DNA of 64,000 bases from Streptococcus caballi DSM 19004 (GTDB lineage: Bacteria > Bacillota > Bacilli > Lactobacillales > Streptococcaceae). The position numbers and the translations under genes were made by a program. The notes beneath the pieces were generated by a model, which saw only the letters and a list, made by a program, of their open reading frames with translations, was not told the DNA's origin and ran no database searches. Location of the stretch: contig NZ_KB904121.1 in the NCBI RefSeq assembly GCF_000379985.1, positions 194 through 64,193 on the forward strand. Reading direction: 5' to 3'. Shown here piece by piece: positions 45,753 to 58,400 of the stretch (position 1 is the stretch's first letter; each line of letters opens with the position of its first letter).

Positions 45753-46600
45753 CTTCTCTCACCTCCATTCAGCAGTCTGTCCTTATTCCGATTCAGTTTG
45801 TCCTTTTGAATAACCTTTCTAAAATCTTCTCCTACAACCATAACAGGAATACACATCTCTATGATTCTTGAGTAGATTCTTTGATACTCTACGCTATCCT
45901 TACAATTTTGGATTGTGTCGTAGGAAAGGTTAGTAGTGAAGATAGTCGGTTTCTGTTTTAAGTACCTGTTATTCACGATGTTATATACTTGCTCTTTAGC
46001 ATAGCTTGTATCTCTTTCTATTCCTAAGTCATCCAAGATAAGAACGGAAGTATTTACAAGGGATTCAATATATGCGTTCTTGTCAAAATCAAATCCTCCC
46101 TTTTGCAGTTCATTGATAATCTGTGCAAAATTTCTTATTTTAACGCCTATTTGATACTGTTCAATAAGGCTATTTGCAATGGAGCAGGCAAGATAGGTCT
46201 TTCCGCTACCTACTGAGCCATAAAAAAGAAGTCCGATATTTTCTTTTTTCATTTCCTCATAGTCTTTTACAAAGTTCTTTGCAATGATAAGGCTTTGATT
46301 TTCTTCTCCCTGATAATTTTCAAATGTGTATGACCACTGAATAATCGAGTTAAAGCAGCTACTCTTTAATCGTTCAATTTCCATCTGCTTTTGTCTTTCT
46401 TTTTCTCTTTCCTCTCTATCTCTATCGCATTTGCAAGAAATCTTAAATATCATCTTGTTATCAAAGAACTCCATCACTTTTCCGTCTTTTCTTTCATGGC
46501 AAACTTTACAAAATGCGTGTCCATCCTTGATATATTCTTTTTCAGGATCGTAAGAATACTCTACATCTTCTATCATTACTTTTTCTAATTCTTTCATCAT
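45749..46600 (-). CDS. DnaC/IstB-like helicase-loader ATPase
   Basis: A 283-aa protein. An N-terminal zinc-binding cluster (CKVCHERKDGKVM ... CKCDRDREE) is followed by an AAA domain with Walker A YGSVGSGKTYLACSIANSLI near residue 126, Walker B VLILDDLGIERD near 190 and sensor 1 IFTTNLSYD. It resembles DnaC-type loaders and acts with the ICE replication initiator encoded immediately upstream (overlap of four bases). Confidence 0.87.
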   Translation of the reverse strand: MMKELEKVMIEDVEYSYDPEKEYIKDGHAFCKVCHERKDGKVMEFFDNKMIFKISCKCDRDREEREKERQKQMEIERLKSSCFNSIIQWSYTFENYQGEENQSLIIAKNFVKDYEEMKKENIGLLFYGSVGSGKTYLACSIANSLIEQYQIGVKIRNFAQIINELQKGGFDFDKNAYIESLVNTSVLILDDLGIERDTSYAKEQVYNIVNNRYLKQKPTIFTTNLSYDTIQNCKDSVEYQRIYSRIIEMCIPVMVVGEDFRKVIQKDKLNRNKDRLLNGGERS

Positions 46601-47376
46601 AGGTGTTCTCCTTTATCATATTCTTCCCATGTCGGGATATTTGATGTTTTCACTTCTTTTCCTCTCCCCTGATCTTTATAAAACCAAGAAAGGATTGTCG
46701 CTTTATGGTCTTTATAGGTCTTTCCGGTGCTTTTGATATATGCAGATAATCTCTCAATGTAATTATCAAGCTGTGAGTTCATTATGATTTGTAAATCGGA
46801 TATATCTTCTGCCGTTAAAAATACATTTTGAAATGTTCCAAGCCCGTTTTCACCAAAACTATATTCTCTCTTACTATACTTACTCTTATTATTCTCTATA
46901 TAGTTAGAGTCAAGATTTTGAACTTCCTGAAGTTCATTTTCTTTACTTCTGAGGTTAAAATCTTTTACTTCTGAAGTTAAGTTTTTTGACTTCTGAAAGT
47001 CATTTTCTTTTACCGCTAATATGCTCATAAAGTCTTTAACATATATGACATTCGGCTTACCAAGCCCAAGCCTTACTCTTTCAATCAGTCCGATTCCTTT
47101 CTTCATATCGAGTTCATCTAATGTTTTTATAGCTGTCGGCTTTGAGATATTTCTTCTTCTCATAATTTCTTCAACAGTAAAATAGATAAATACCCTGCCA
47201 TCTTTGTCTATCCAGTTATTCTTAAAAGACATTCCTGTCCGTTTAAGAAGCATTGAATAAAGGATAATCGCTTCAGCGGATAATCCCTTAAATTCTTCTC
47301 CGTCTACCAATATCTCCGGTACTTTTAGAAAGTTAAATCTTTCCGCTTCTCTGTTATAGAAATAGTCAAAGTCCAT
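46597..47376 (-). CDS. ICE replication initiator (RepA N-domain)
   Basis: A 259-aa protein starting at ATG 47374-47376 with AAAGGAGGTGAAGCG (the frame extends to 47469 without a ribosome site). The N-terminal RepA_N domain has YFYNREAERFNFLKVPEILV, LSAEAIILYSMLLKRTGMS, and a winged helix (EEIMRRRNISKPTAIKTLDE). The C-terminal part contains LQIIMNSQLDNYIERLSAYI, as in RepA/DnaD-like proteins. It likely starts replication of the excised circle. Confidence 0.85.
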   Translation of the reverse strand: MDFDYFYNREAERFNFLKVPEILVDGEEFKGLSAEAIILYSMLLKRTGMSFKNNWIDKDGRVFIYFTVEEIMRRRNISKPTAIKTLDELDMKKGIGLIERVRLGLGKPNVIYVKDFMSILAVKENDFQKSKNLTSEVKDFNLRSKENELQEVQNLDSNYIENNKSKYSKREYSFGENGLGTFQNVFLTAEDISDLQIIMNSQLDNYIERLSAYIKSTGKTYKDHKATILSWFYKDQGRGKEVKTSNIPTWEEYDKGEHL

Positions 47377-47404
47377 CGCTTCACCTCCTTTCCTTAAAAT
47401 TTTA

Positions 47405-47444
47405 CAAAGAAAAAGACGATAGTTTTTTTCTCTATCGTCTTTGG
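47405..47444 (-). terminator. Terminator between the small membrane gene and repA
   Basis: AAAGACGATAG (47412-47422) pairs with CTATCGTCTTT (47432-47442); on the minus strand TTTCTTTG follows, about 30 nt before the repA start. Confidence 0.6.
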
Positions 47445-47465
47445 TAACCATTTTTATGAAATTTT

Positions 47466-47747
47466 TCAAATTGATTTTATTACTTCGTTTATACCTTTAA
47501 GAAAGGCTATAACGGTTGCTCCGACCATGGGTATTCCATATGGACTTAACAAAAATCCTAATACCAACGCCTCAATTCCAAGTGATATATCTTTTTGTAT
47601 AAATGATCCTATTGCAGCAACGATACACATCAGCATCAAGAAATATAGAATAGTTGTTCCTATGCCGAGCAGGAATGTCAGAAATGCAGTGAGGATACTT
47701 AACAGCAATCTAATTGGAAATAAGATTATTTTTAATATCCATCTCAT
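47466..47747 (-). CDS. Small CD1845-like membrane protein
   Basis: A 93-aa hydrophobic protein with about three helices (IRLLLSILTAFLTFLLGIGT, ILYFLMLMCIVAAIGSFIQ, GIPMVGATVIAFLKGI). It resembles the CD1845 protein that opens the transfer operon of Tn1549-like ICEs. TGGAGGG precedes its ATG. It begins 18 bp after the rumA stop codon on the same strand. Confidence 0.75.
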   Translation of the reverse strand: MRWILKIILFPIRLLLSILTAFLTFLLGIGTTILYFLMLMCIVAAIGSFIQKDISLGIEALVLGFLLSPYGIPMVGATVIAFLKGINEVIKSI

Positions 47748-47765
47748 AAATACCCTCCATTTCTA

Positions 47766-49400
<1,635 letters not shown>

Positions 49401-49433
49401 TTATCCTTTTCTACTTATCAGCTCTGCTATCTT

Positions 49434-49461
49434 CAAAAAAAAGAGAGACTGTCGTCTCTCC
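49434..49461 (-). terminator. Terminator between the LCP gene and rumA
   Basis: GAGAGAC-TGTC-GTCTCTC (49443-49460) is followed on the minus strand by eight T. Confidence 0.85.
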
Positions 49462-49472
49462 ATTATATCATA

Positions 49473-50936
49473 TTAGCGTAAGCCTAAGTCGGCAAGTTTC
49501 TTTTGGTATTTATCAAAGTCAATAGAAATTCCCGTACCACCGTACATGTCATAATCATCAACCCAATCACCTTCCGCTGGAATGGTGGTCTGCTCAATGC
49601 CAGACTTTCCACTGGTTAGCACGCCTAGCCCCTCCTTGATAAGGAAAGGATAAGAGATGTTGGTCGAGGTCAGGCTGTAGATCTTTCCGATAGCTGCCGA
49701 ACCCGTAAAGAGTTTAGTTGGATCCTTGATTTGTGAAAAAATAGCGGACATAACTTCTTGTTGCCTACGTGTACGCCCAAAATCACCATCGTCATCCTTA
49801 CGGAAACGAGCGTAATTAAGCAAGGTGCGACCATCCATACGCTGCTGACCAACCTTGATGGTTTGGTTGGGAACGACGCCATCCTTCATATTAAGATCAT
49901 CGGGAACTTCAACAGAACTAACCGATTCACCATTGACCAAGCCAAACTTAGCATTCATCTTAACCCCATTAGGGAATAGGGTGTCAATAGCTTCTGCAAA
50001 GGTCTGGAAATCCACCATAACATAATATTTGATATTAATGTCAAAATTACGTTTAAGAGTTTCGCGCATAAGCTCAGCACCCTGATTATTGTTTTGTTCT
50101 CCAATGTTAAAAGCAACATTAAGTTTTTGATCATAAGAATAGTCACCATAGCTGACGCCCTCGATATTGACCAAGGTATCACGCATAAAGCTGACCATCT
50201 TAACTTTACCAGACTTGTTACCAATGTTAAGCACCATAATGGTATCCGTCCTAGCATCACTGGATCCCTGAGTAACACGCTGGTCACTTCCTAAAATCAA
50301 AATATTGGTGCCATCAGGTGAATTTTTTCCATTGAAAGTCTCCGTTACAGCAGGTGTGTAGTTTGTTTTCCCGCTGGACACATCATTCATTCCCTTTATG
50401 AACATGGCAATCATTCCAATGACAACTAGCAAAATGAGAATCCCCAAATATTTAAAGAAACGTTTCACGCCACCTTTTTTTCTTGGCCTTTTATTCTTTA
50501 GCTTATTAGGATGCGAAGTAGGGACAGGGGCTGCGTAGGCTTGTTCTACACCTTGATAAGCATTAGCTTGTTCTTGATAATAAGCTGGCTCTTCTTGATA
50601 ATTAGGAATGTTATTTTCACCCCGTCTTGATGAGCGCTTGGATGCACGACTTTCTTCTGGATAAACTGGTAGACCTTGAGAGGTATAATTTTCCTGAGGT
50701 TGGTCTACAGCAGATGAGTAGTCGTCATAAGCTGCCTCATAAGAATGGTCAGGCTCTTCTCTGTAGTAGCTCTGCCCATTGCTATAAGAAGGGTCAGAAA
50801 AAGTCGATTTTTTCTTGTTATATAAGTAGTCAAATTCCTGCTTCTCCTTGGCATTGAGGTAGCTCAGGTTACGCAGTAGATAATTATATCTTAATTCTTC
50901 GTGGTGGCTCAAATTGCCTCTATTATTTCTCACCAT
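49473..50936 (-). CDS. LytR-CpsA-Psr (LCP) family cell-wall protein
   Basis: A 487-aa protein. The first ~155 residues are cytoplasmic, hydrophilic and Tyr/Gln/Glu-rich, followed by a membrane helix (YLGILILLVVIGMIAMFI, about 160-177). The extracellular LCP domain shows DGTNILILGSDQRV, SDARTDTIMVLNI, SFMRDTLVNIEG and a late RTRRQQEVM, including conserved Arg/Asp residues. LCP enzymes attach polymers such as teichoic acid or capsule to peptidoglycan. In streptococci this gene is known as lytR or brpA. It lies downstream of pheA. Confidence 0.9.
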   Translation of the reverse strand: MVRNNRGNLSHHEELRYNYLLRNLSYLNAKEKQEFDYLYNKKKSTFSDPSYSNGQSYYREEPDHSYEAAYDDYSSAVDQPQENYTSQGLPVYPEESRASKRSSRRGENNIPNYQEEPAYYQEQANAYQGVEQAYAAPVPTSHPNKLKNKRPRKKGGVKRFFKYLGILILLVVIGMIAMFIKGMNDVSSGKTNYTPAVTETFNGKNSPDGTNILILGSDQRVTQGSSDARTDTIMVLNIGNKSGKVKMVSFMRDTLVNIEGVSYGDYSYDQKLNVAFNIGEQNNNQGAELMRETLKRNFDINIKYYVMVDFQTFAEAIDTLFPNGVKMNAKFGLVNGESVSSVEVPDDLNMKDGVVPNQTIKVGQQRMDGRTLLNYARFRKDDDGDFGRTRRQQEVMSAIFSQIKDPTKLFTGSAAIGKIYSLTSTNISYPFLIKEGLGVLTSGKSGIEQTTIPAEGDWVDDYDMYGGTGISIDFDKYQKKLADLGLR

Positions 50937-50993
50937 TTTCTATTCCATACAATTCTATAGATTTCCCATACATACTCTTCTTTTTCTTTGAGC

Positions 50994-51814
50994 TTACAAT
51001 TCAAAAACATCGTAATTTCCCAAGATTTTATAATTGATACCGATAGTGGTCAACTCCTCCAATGCAAATGTCACTAATTCTTCATTGTGATTTTCAAAAT
51101 CGATGATAAAGAAATACTCTCCCAAAACGGTTTTCAAAGGACGACTTTCGATTTTAGTTAAGTCAATCCCACGCCAGGCAAAGACTGATAGTGCTTTGTA
51201 AAGGGCTCCTGGTAAATTATCTGGCAAAGTCAGAGCCAAAGAAACTTTCTTATCAATTTTAGGCAGGCAGATAACTGGTGACTGATGCCCTAAAAGCCAA
51301 AAACGTGTGAAATTTTCATCAATTTCTTGAATATCTTTAGCAATAATTTGTAGATTATATTCTTTAGCTGCCGCTTCTGGAGCGATGGCAGCAAAATTTT
51401 CCTGAGGATTTTCTGCAATGAAGCGTGCTGCGTAGGCTGTGCTGGCCGTAATTTCCAACTTAGCCTGTGGATAATTTGTCTTGATATACTTCTTTCCTTG
51501 AGCAATAGCTTGGGGATGAGAGAAAATCTTATCAATCTGCTTATCCCTTGTTGTTGCCATCAACTGTTGTTTGATAGGCTGAATAATTTCTGCAACAGCT
51601 TGGATATCAGCCTGATGAAAAAGATAGTCAAAGGTCTCATGAACAGATCCCTCAATAGAATTTTCAACAGGCACAATAGCAAAGTCCACCAAACCTTCTT
51701 CATAAGACTTGATGACATCTGTAATATTGCCAAAGGCACGCAAATCAAAATCTGGAAAAGCCTTAACTGCAACATTATGTGTAAAGGACCCCGCAGGTCC
51801 TAAATAAGCAACCT

Positions 51815-51818
<4 letters not shown>
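50994..51818 (-). CDS. pheA: Prephenate dehydratase
   Basis: A 274-aa enzyme making phenylpyruvate for phenylalanine. The catalytic domain begins KVAYLGPAGSFTHNVAVKAF and has the catalytic-threonine motif NFTRFWLLG near residue 168. The C-terminal ACT domain has PGALYKALSVFAWRGIDLTKIESRP, split here at about 205-229, the phenylalanine-feedback region. It overlaps aroK by four bases (ATGA). Confidence 0.95.
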
Positions 51819-53633
<1,815 letters not shown>

Positions 53634-53736
53634 TTAAAAAGACAGCAAAATTTCTTCTATTTTCAAATAAAAAATCGGAGCTATTTAAATTACTTGAACT
53701 TTACCTGATAAGGCAATATAATCGAATCTCTAATAT

Positions 53737-53880
53737 CTGTAGTGGGTAACTGCACCTATTTAGCTTGTTTCTTAATAATTCGAAAGAGACAAAACGAGAG
53801 AGAATCAAATTGATTCTCTCTCGTTACTAGATATAAGTCAACCCACTACAGTTGACAAAGAGCCCATATTTTTAGGCTGC
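53737..53880. repeat. Small inverted-repeat element, possibly an ISL3-derived MITE
   Basis: CTGTAGTGGGT (53737-53747) is repeated inverted as ACCCACTACAG (53841-53851). The right end reads, on the minus strand, CTCTTTGTCAACTGTAGTGG, similar to ends I recall for ISL3/IS1167-type streptococcal elements. Inside is a 16-bp stem (AACGAGAGAGAATCAA, 53793-53808, with 53810-53825). There is no transposase. The stem may also serve as rplL terminator. Confidence 0.5.
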
Positions 53881-53896
53881 TTGAGTAGTCACTCTA

Positions 53897-54265
53897 TTAT
53901 TTAAGAGTAACTGAAGCTCCAGCTTCTTCAAGTTTAGCTTTGATTTCTTCAGCTTCTGCAGTTGCAACGCCTTCTTTAACGTTTGCAGGTGCGCCATCAA
54001 CAAGAGCTTTAGCTTCTTTAAGGCCGAGACCTGTAACTTCACGTACAGCTTTGATAACAGCAACTTTCTTGTCGCCTGCAGCTGTCAATTCAACATCAAA
54101 TGAATCTTTAGCAGCAGCGTCATCAGCACCACCAGCAGCAGCAACTGCAACTGGAGCAGCAGCTGTTACGCCAAATTCTTCTTCGATAGCTTTTACAAGG
54201 TCGTTCAATTCAAGGATTGAAGCTTCTTTAATTTCAGCAATAATGTTTTCAATGTTCAATGCCAT
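53897..54265 (-). CDS. rplL: 50S ribosomal protein L7/L12
   Basis: A 122-aa protein from ATG 54263-54265 with TTGGAGG upstream. It starts [20 protein letters not shown], has the Ala-rich hinge ([16 protein letters not shown]), and ends with [21 protein letters not shown] and the conserved [10 protein letters not shown]. It forms the ribosome stalk with L10, whose gene precedes it by about 70 bp. Confidence 0.97.
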   Translation of the reverse strand: MALNIENIIAEIKEASILELNDLVKAIEEEFGVTAAAPVAVAAAGGADDAAAKDSFDVELTAAGDKKVAVIKAVREVTGLGLKEAKALVDGAPANVKEGVATAEAEEIKAKLEEAGASVTLK

Positions 54266-54336
54266 TGTGATTTCCTCCAAATAATGTTTTTTAAATAAAT
54301 GTGATTTGTAGCCTTAAGCCGCTACAGGCTGACGCA

Positions 54337-54840
54337 TTAAGCAGCGCCTTCTTCTTTGCTTTCTGCAACAGCTTTGACAGCATATGCAACGTTGCGAACT
54401 GGTGCTTGAAGTACTGAAAGGAGCATAGAAAGCATACCTTCGCGGTTTGGCAAGCTTGCAAGTGCGTTGATTTCTTCTTTTGTAGAAACAGCGCCTTCGA
54501 TTGCACCACCTTTGATTTCAAGAGCATCAGCTTCTTTTGCAAAGTCGCTAAGGACTTTTGCGGGTGCGATAACATCTTCGTTAGAAAATGCCACTGCAGA
54601 TGGTCCAACAAAAAGATCTTTCATTCCTTCAAGACCAGCTTGTTCAGCTGCACGAGTCAAGATTGAGTTTTTGATAACTTTGAACTCAACGCCAGATTCA
54701 CGAAGTGAACGACGAAGACGAGTATCTTGCTCAACTGTAAGACCACGTGAATCAACAACGACGATAGATGCGGCTTCTTTCATTTTAGCAGCAACCACTT
54801 CGACTTGTTCAGCTTTTTTAGCAATAATTGCTTCACTCAT
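54337..54840 (-). CDS. rplJ: 50S ribosomal protein L10
   Basis: A 167-aa protein from ATG 54838-54840 (ACGGAGGT). It begins [20 protein letters not shown], contains [20 protein letters not shown] and [17 protein letters not shown], and anchors L7/L12 dimers on the ribosome. L10 regulates its own operon through the leader RNA upstream. Confidence 0.97.
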   Translation of the reverse strand: MSEAIIAKKAEQVEVVAAKMKEAASIVVVDSRGLTVEQDTRLRRSLRESGVEFKVIKNSILTRAAEQAGLEGMKDLFVGPSAVAFSNEDVIAPAKVLSDFAKEADALEIKGGAIEGAVSTKEEINALASLPNREGMLSMLLSVLQAPVRNVAYAVKAVAESKEEGAA

Positions 54841-54847
54841 TAGTTTT

Positions 54848-55000
54848 ACCTCCGTTTTTATTTTTGGGCTAGGTACAAAAAAATCGCACCTAAACCTAGA
54901 CACGAAAGTACAATACGTTATTTCAATAATTACGTTTTGTGCCTCGGCAGGAATATTATGAGCACTGCTCCCCTGCTGTCTTAGGTCAGTTTTTTTCAAA
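54848..55000 (-). ncRNA. L10 leader (ribosomal protein autoregulatory RNA)
   Basis: The ~150-nt leader between the promoter and rplJ has the expected paired elements: GCAGGGGAGCAGTGCTC and AGGAATATTATGAG arms, and a terminator-like AGGTGC-N-GTACCT stem with a run of seven T (near 54,867-54,890). It corresponds to the L10 leader known from Firmicutes, bound by L10(L12)4 to repress the operon. Confidence 0.75.
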
Positions 55001-55009
55001 ACCTTACTT

Positions 55010-55038
55010 AGTATATCTTAGTTTATCTCTTATGTCAA
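55010..55038 (-). promoter_or_regulatory. rplJ-rplL promoter
   Basis: Minus-strand -35 TTGACA (55033-55038) and -10 TATACT (55010-55015) are separated by exactly 17 bp and precede the L10 leader. Confidence 0.8.
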
Positions 55039-55166
55039 TAGTTTCTTTAAATTTTCGTCCCTAACAATCTCTACATTTAATTTCCTGCTTTAGTATTTGT
55101 TTGATGAATAATTTCACAACTTATCGCAATAGAATCATATTTTTATATTATTTCTTCGTTTTCTAT

Positions 55167-55196
55167 ATTGACTTTTTCTGACTAAAGTTGTATGAT
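55167..55196 (+). promoter_or_regulatory. clpL promoter with a CtsR-like box
   Basis: The -35 TTGACT (55168-55173) and -10 TATGAT (55191-55196) have a 17-bp spacer. ATTGACT-TTT-TCTGACT (55167-55183) matches the CtsR heptad repeat (TTTGACY-N3-TTTGACY) and covers the -35. The transcript would have a leader of about 135 nt with several short hairpins. Confidence 0.65.
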
Positions 55197-55338
55197 AGTA
55201 CCAGAAGGTGGTTGAGGAAGAACCGACAAAATCACTCTAAATATGACCTCTCTACTTACTATGTATAGACTAGAGCGATTACCCTTCATTTCATAGAATA
55301 GTATTATTCTAAACATTACTTAAGCGAGGTACATTATT

Positions 55339-57450
55339 ATGGCTAACAATTTTTATGGAAGAGATCCTTTTGGAAACATGGATGACATTTTCAACCAACT
55401 CATGGGAAACATGGGAGGTTACAATTCTGAAAACAAACGTTATTTGATTAATGGACGTGAAGTAACACCTGAAGAGTTCGCACAATACCGTCAAACAGGT
55501 CAATTACCTGGAAATGCTCAAGCACAGCAAGCATCTGCCGCTGCAGCTCCTAAAGAAGACAGTATTCTAGCTAAGCTCGGTACAAATTTAACTGAACAAG
55601 CACGTCAAAATGAACTTGACCCAGTCATTGGACGAAACAAAGAAATCCAAGAGACTGCTGAAATCTTATCACGTCGCACTAAGAATAATCCTGTCCTTGT
55701 CGGTGATGCCGGGGTCGGTAAAACAGCCGTTGTTGAAGGGTTAGCCCAAGCTATTGTCAATGGTGATGTTCCTGCAACTATCAAGAATAAAGAAATTATC
55801 TCTATTGATATTTCTGGACTTGAGGCAGGTACGCAATACCGTGGTAGCTTTGAAGAAAATATTCAAAACTTGGTCAAAGAAGTTAAGGACGCTGGCAACA
55901 TCATCCTCTTCTTCGATGAAATCCATCAAATTCTGGGTGCTGGCTCAACTGGTGGCGACTCTGGTTCCAAAGGCTTGGCTGACATTCTTAAACCTGCCCT
56001 TTCACGTGGTGAATTGACTGTGATTGGTGCGACTACACAAGACGAATATCGCAACACCATTTTGAAAAACGCTGCTCTGGCACGTCGTTTCAACGAAGTT
56101 AAGGTTAATGCCCCATCTGCACAAGACAGCTTTAATATCCTCATGGGCATCCGCGACTTGTATGAAAAGCACCACAACGTCATTTTGCCTGATGATGTCT
56201 TGAAAGCAGCTGTAGATTTCTCTATTCAATACATTCCACAACGTAGCTTGCCAGACAAAGCCATTGACTTAGTTGACATGACTGCTGCTCACTTGGCTGC
56301 ACAAAATAAAGTTACTGACATCAAGACTCTAGAAAAAGAAATTGCTGACCAAAAAGCTAAACAAGAAGCTGCTGCCGCTAAGGAAGATTATGAAGCAGCT
56401 CTTAAAGCTAAAGTTAAGATTGAAGAATTGCAAAAACAAATTGACAATCATACTGAGGGGCAAAAAGTAACTGCTACTGTAAACGACGTGGCGGAATCCG
56501 TTGAACGTTTAACTGGTGTGCCTGTTTCCAACATGGGCGCCAGCGACATTGAACGACTAAAAGAAATGGCTAGTCGCCTCAAAGGCAAAGTTATCGGTCA
56601 AAATGAAGCTGTTGAAGCTGTGTCACGCGCCATCCGTCGTAACCGTGCTGGTTTTGATGAAGGTAACCGCCCAATCGGTAGCTTCCTCTTTGTTGGTCCT
56701 ACTGGTGTTGGTAAAACTGAATTGGCTAAGCAACTAGCACTTGATATGTTTGGTTCAAAAGATTCTATCATTCGTCTGGATATGTCAGAATACAGTGATC
56801 GCACAGCTGTTTCTAAATTGATTGGTACCACTGCTGGTTATGTTGGTTATGACGATAATAATAACACTCTAACAGAACGTGTTCGCCGCAACCCTTACTC
56901 TATCGTACTCTTGGACGAAATCGAAAAAGCTGATCCTCAAGTCATCACACTTCTACTTCAAGTCTTGGATGACGGTCGTTTGACGGATGGACAAGGTAAC
57001 ACCATCAACTTCAAGAATACAGTCATCATCGCAACCTCAAACGCTGGTTTTGGTAACGAAGCTTTGACTGGCCAAGATGACAAAGATATGAAGATTATGG
57101 ATCGTATCGCGCCATATTTCCGTCCTGAATTTCTCAACCGCTTCAACGGTGTTATTGAATTCTCTCATTTGACTAAGGAAGATCTCAACGAAATCGTTGA
57201 CCTGATGTTGGATGAAGTTAATAAGACTATCGCTAAGAAAGGCATTGATCTTGAAGTGACTGACGCTGCTAAAGCTCACTTGATTGAACTCGGCTACGAT
57301 GAAGCCATGGGTGTTCGTCCACTCCGCCGTGTCATTGAACAAGAAATTCGTGATAAAATCACCGACTTCTATCTTGATCACACAGATGTGAAACATTTAC
57401 TAGCTGATGTCAAGGATGATGTGATGGAGATCACTGAAAAAACAGCCTAA
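55339..57450 (+). CDS. clpL: ClpL, Hsp100 chaperone ATPase
   Basis: A 703-aa protein with AAGCGAGG upstream. The short Gly/Asn-rich N-terminus ([20 protein letters not shown]) and absence of Clp-N repeats are typical of ClpL. First AAA domain: Walker [17 protein letters not shown] near residue 119, Walker [10 protein letters not shown] near 190. A short coiled-coil middle domain lies at about 325-375 ([20 protein letters not shown]). Second [15 protein letters not shown] near 455, VLLDEIEKA near 525. No ClpP-binding tripeptide is seen, so it works as a heat- and stress-induced disaggregase. CtsR control is indicated by the promoter. Confidence 0.95.
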   Translation: MANNFYGRDPFGNMDDIFNQLMGNMGGYNSENKRYLINGREVTPEEFAQYRQTGQLPGNAQAQQASAAAAPKEDSILAKLGTNLTEQARQNELDPVIGRNKEIQETAEILSRRTKNNPVLVGDAGVGKTAVVEGLAQAIVNGDVPATIKNKEIISIDISGLEAGTQYRGSFEENIQNLVKEVKDAGNIILFFDEIHQILGAGSTGGDSGSKGLADILKPALSRGELTVIGATTQDEYRNTILKNAALARRFNEVKVNAPSAQDSFNILMGIRDLYEKHHNVILPDDVLKAAVDFSIQYIPQRSLPDKAIDLVDMTAAHLAAQNKVTDIKTLEKEIADQKAKQEAAAAKEDYEAALKAKVKIEELQKQIDNHTEGQKVTATVNDVAESVERLTGVPVSNMGASDIERLKEMASRLKGKVIGQNEAVEAVSRAIRRNRAGFDEGNRPIGSFLFVGPTGVGKTELAKQLALDMFGSKDSIIRLDMSEYSDRTAVSKLIGTTAGYVGYDDNNNTLTERVRRNPYSIVLLDEIEKADPQVITLLLQVLDDGRLTDGQGNTINFKNTVIIATSNAGFGNEALTGQDDKDMKIMDRIAPYFRPEFLNRFNGVIEFSHLTKEDLNEIVDLMLDEVNKTIAKKGIDLEVTDAAKAHLIELGYDEAMGVRPLRRVIEQEIRDKITDFYLDHTDVKHLLADVKDDVMEITEKTA

Positions 57451-57458
57451 TCTTAAGC

Positions 57459-57493
57459 AAGCCTGATTCTCAACTGAGAGTCAGGCTTTTTTG
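57459..57493 (+). terminator. clpL terminator
   Basis: AGCCTGATTCTCA (57460-57472) pairs with TGAGAGTCAGGCT (57475-57487), followed by TTTTT. Confidence 0.9.
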
Positions 57494-57506
57494 CTATAAT
57501 GGGTTT

Positions 57507-57941
57507 ATGGAATTCACATTATACGATTTATACCAAAAAATGCTAACACAAATGGAACCAATACATTGGTGGCCAGCCGATACCAAGCAGCAAATCCTGA
57601 TAGAGGCCATCCTTATCTAAAATACTACCAAAGTCAACGCTACATGCGCCTCACAACTCATCCGAGAAGTGACAGCTTATGATCCAAAAATCTTGTTGCA
57701 CTTGACAACCAAGCCATACAAGAGCTGATACGACCCGCAGGTTTTGTGACTAATAAAAGCAAGGCTCTACAGACCATTGGTCGGTGGTATCTGGAGCATG
57801 GGAAAATGCTAGCGCTTAGGTGTGACAGGACTAACAGACTATAAGAAGAGTCTAGCCAAAGACCTGCACCGTCTGCCAGAGCCCTTCACCTACCAAGATA
57901 CTCAAGAATTTCATGGGCTGATTGATGAATTTGTCATGTAG
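57507..57941 (+). pseudogene. HhH-GPD base-excision glycosylase (endonuclease III-like), disrupted
   Basis: ATG 57507 starts MEFTLYDLYQKMLTQMEP, then HWWPADTKQQILIEAILI before an in-frame TAA, a pattern close to endonuclease III-related proteins (HWWPA...-AILTQNT). Later pieces in shifted frames are QAIQELIRPAGFVTNKSKAL and a C-terminal FTYQDTQEFHGLIDEFVM ending in TAG at 57939. Several frameshifts and stops show a dead gene. Confidence 0.65.
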
Positions 57942-57951
57942 TACTTTAAGG

Positions 57952-58229
57952 TTTGAGGAGAGTCTTCTGGCGAGTGACCGCTTGCGTTTAGAAGGAGACG
58001 ATACGTTATGACCATTAATCTTGGGAATACTTTTATACCCTACACGACTGCGGTGGTGCGCAATCACCTGACTTATGATAATGTTTAGCACCCATTAATA
58101 TAGATGACGGAAAATATTAATTAAGTCCTGTCTAATTTTGTAGTAAATAGATTTTCTGCGATACTTAGGGGTGAAAACTACAGGATAGAGCCCAGCCGTA
58201 TGCGATAAACTGTAACTGGTTTTAGCCAC
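57952..58229 (-). pseudogene. IS200/IS605-type transposase remnant (tnpA)
   Basis: A GTG at 58227-58229 after AGGAGG starts AKTSYSLSHTAGLYPVVFTP, then KYRRKSIYYKIRQDLINIF, the N-terminus of IS200-family Y1 transposases. It stops at an in-frame TAA after about 43 codons. The HUH region is absent, and sequence beyond is scrambled. It is an internal deletion remnant. Confidence 0.6.
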
Positions 58230-58365
58230 TTCTTTTTCCTCCTTGATCTAACCTGAACAATTAGATTATGTCAGGAAAAAGAAATGGAAGCCAAAAGACT
58301 TGTCAGCCACCATCTATTCTGGTAGTTTTTTCTCTACGTGAAAAACCAGCTCGAAGCCATAATAT

Positions 58366-58393
58366 TAAAACCAGCCTCACCAGGCCGGTTTAT
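58366..58393 (-). terminator. mmuM terminator
   Basis: AAACCAGCC (58368-58376) pairs with GGCCGGTTT (58383-58391) with one mismatch; on the minus strand TTTAATATT follows, next to the mmuM stop. Confidence 0.65.
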
Positions 58394-58400
58394 AATTTTC

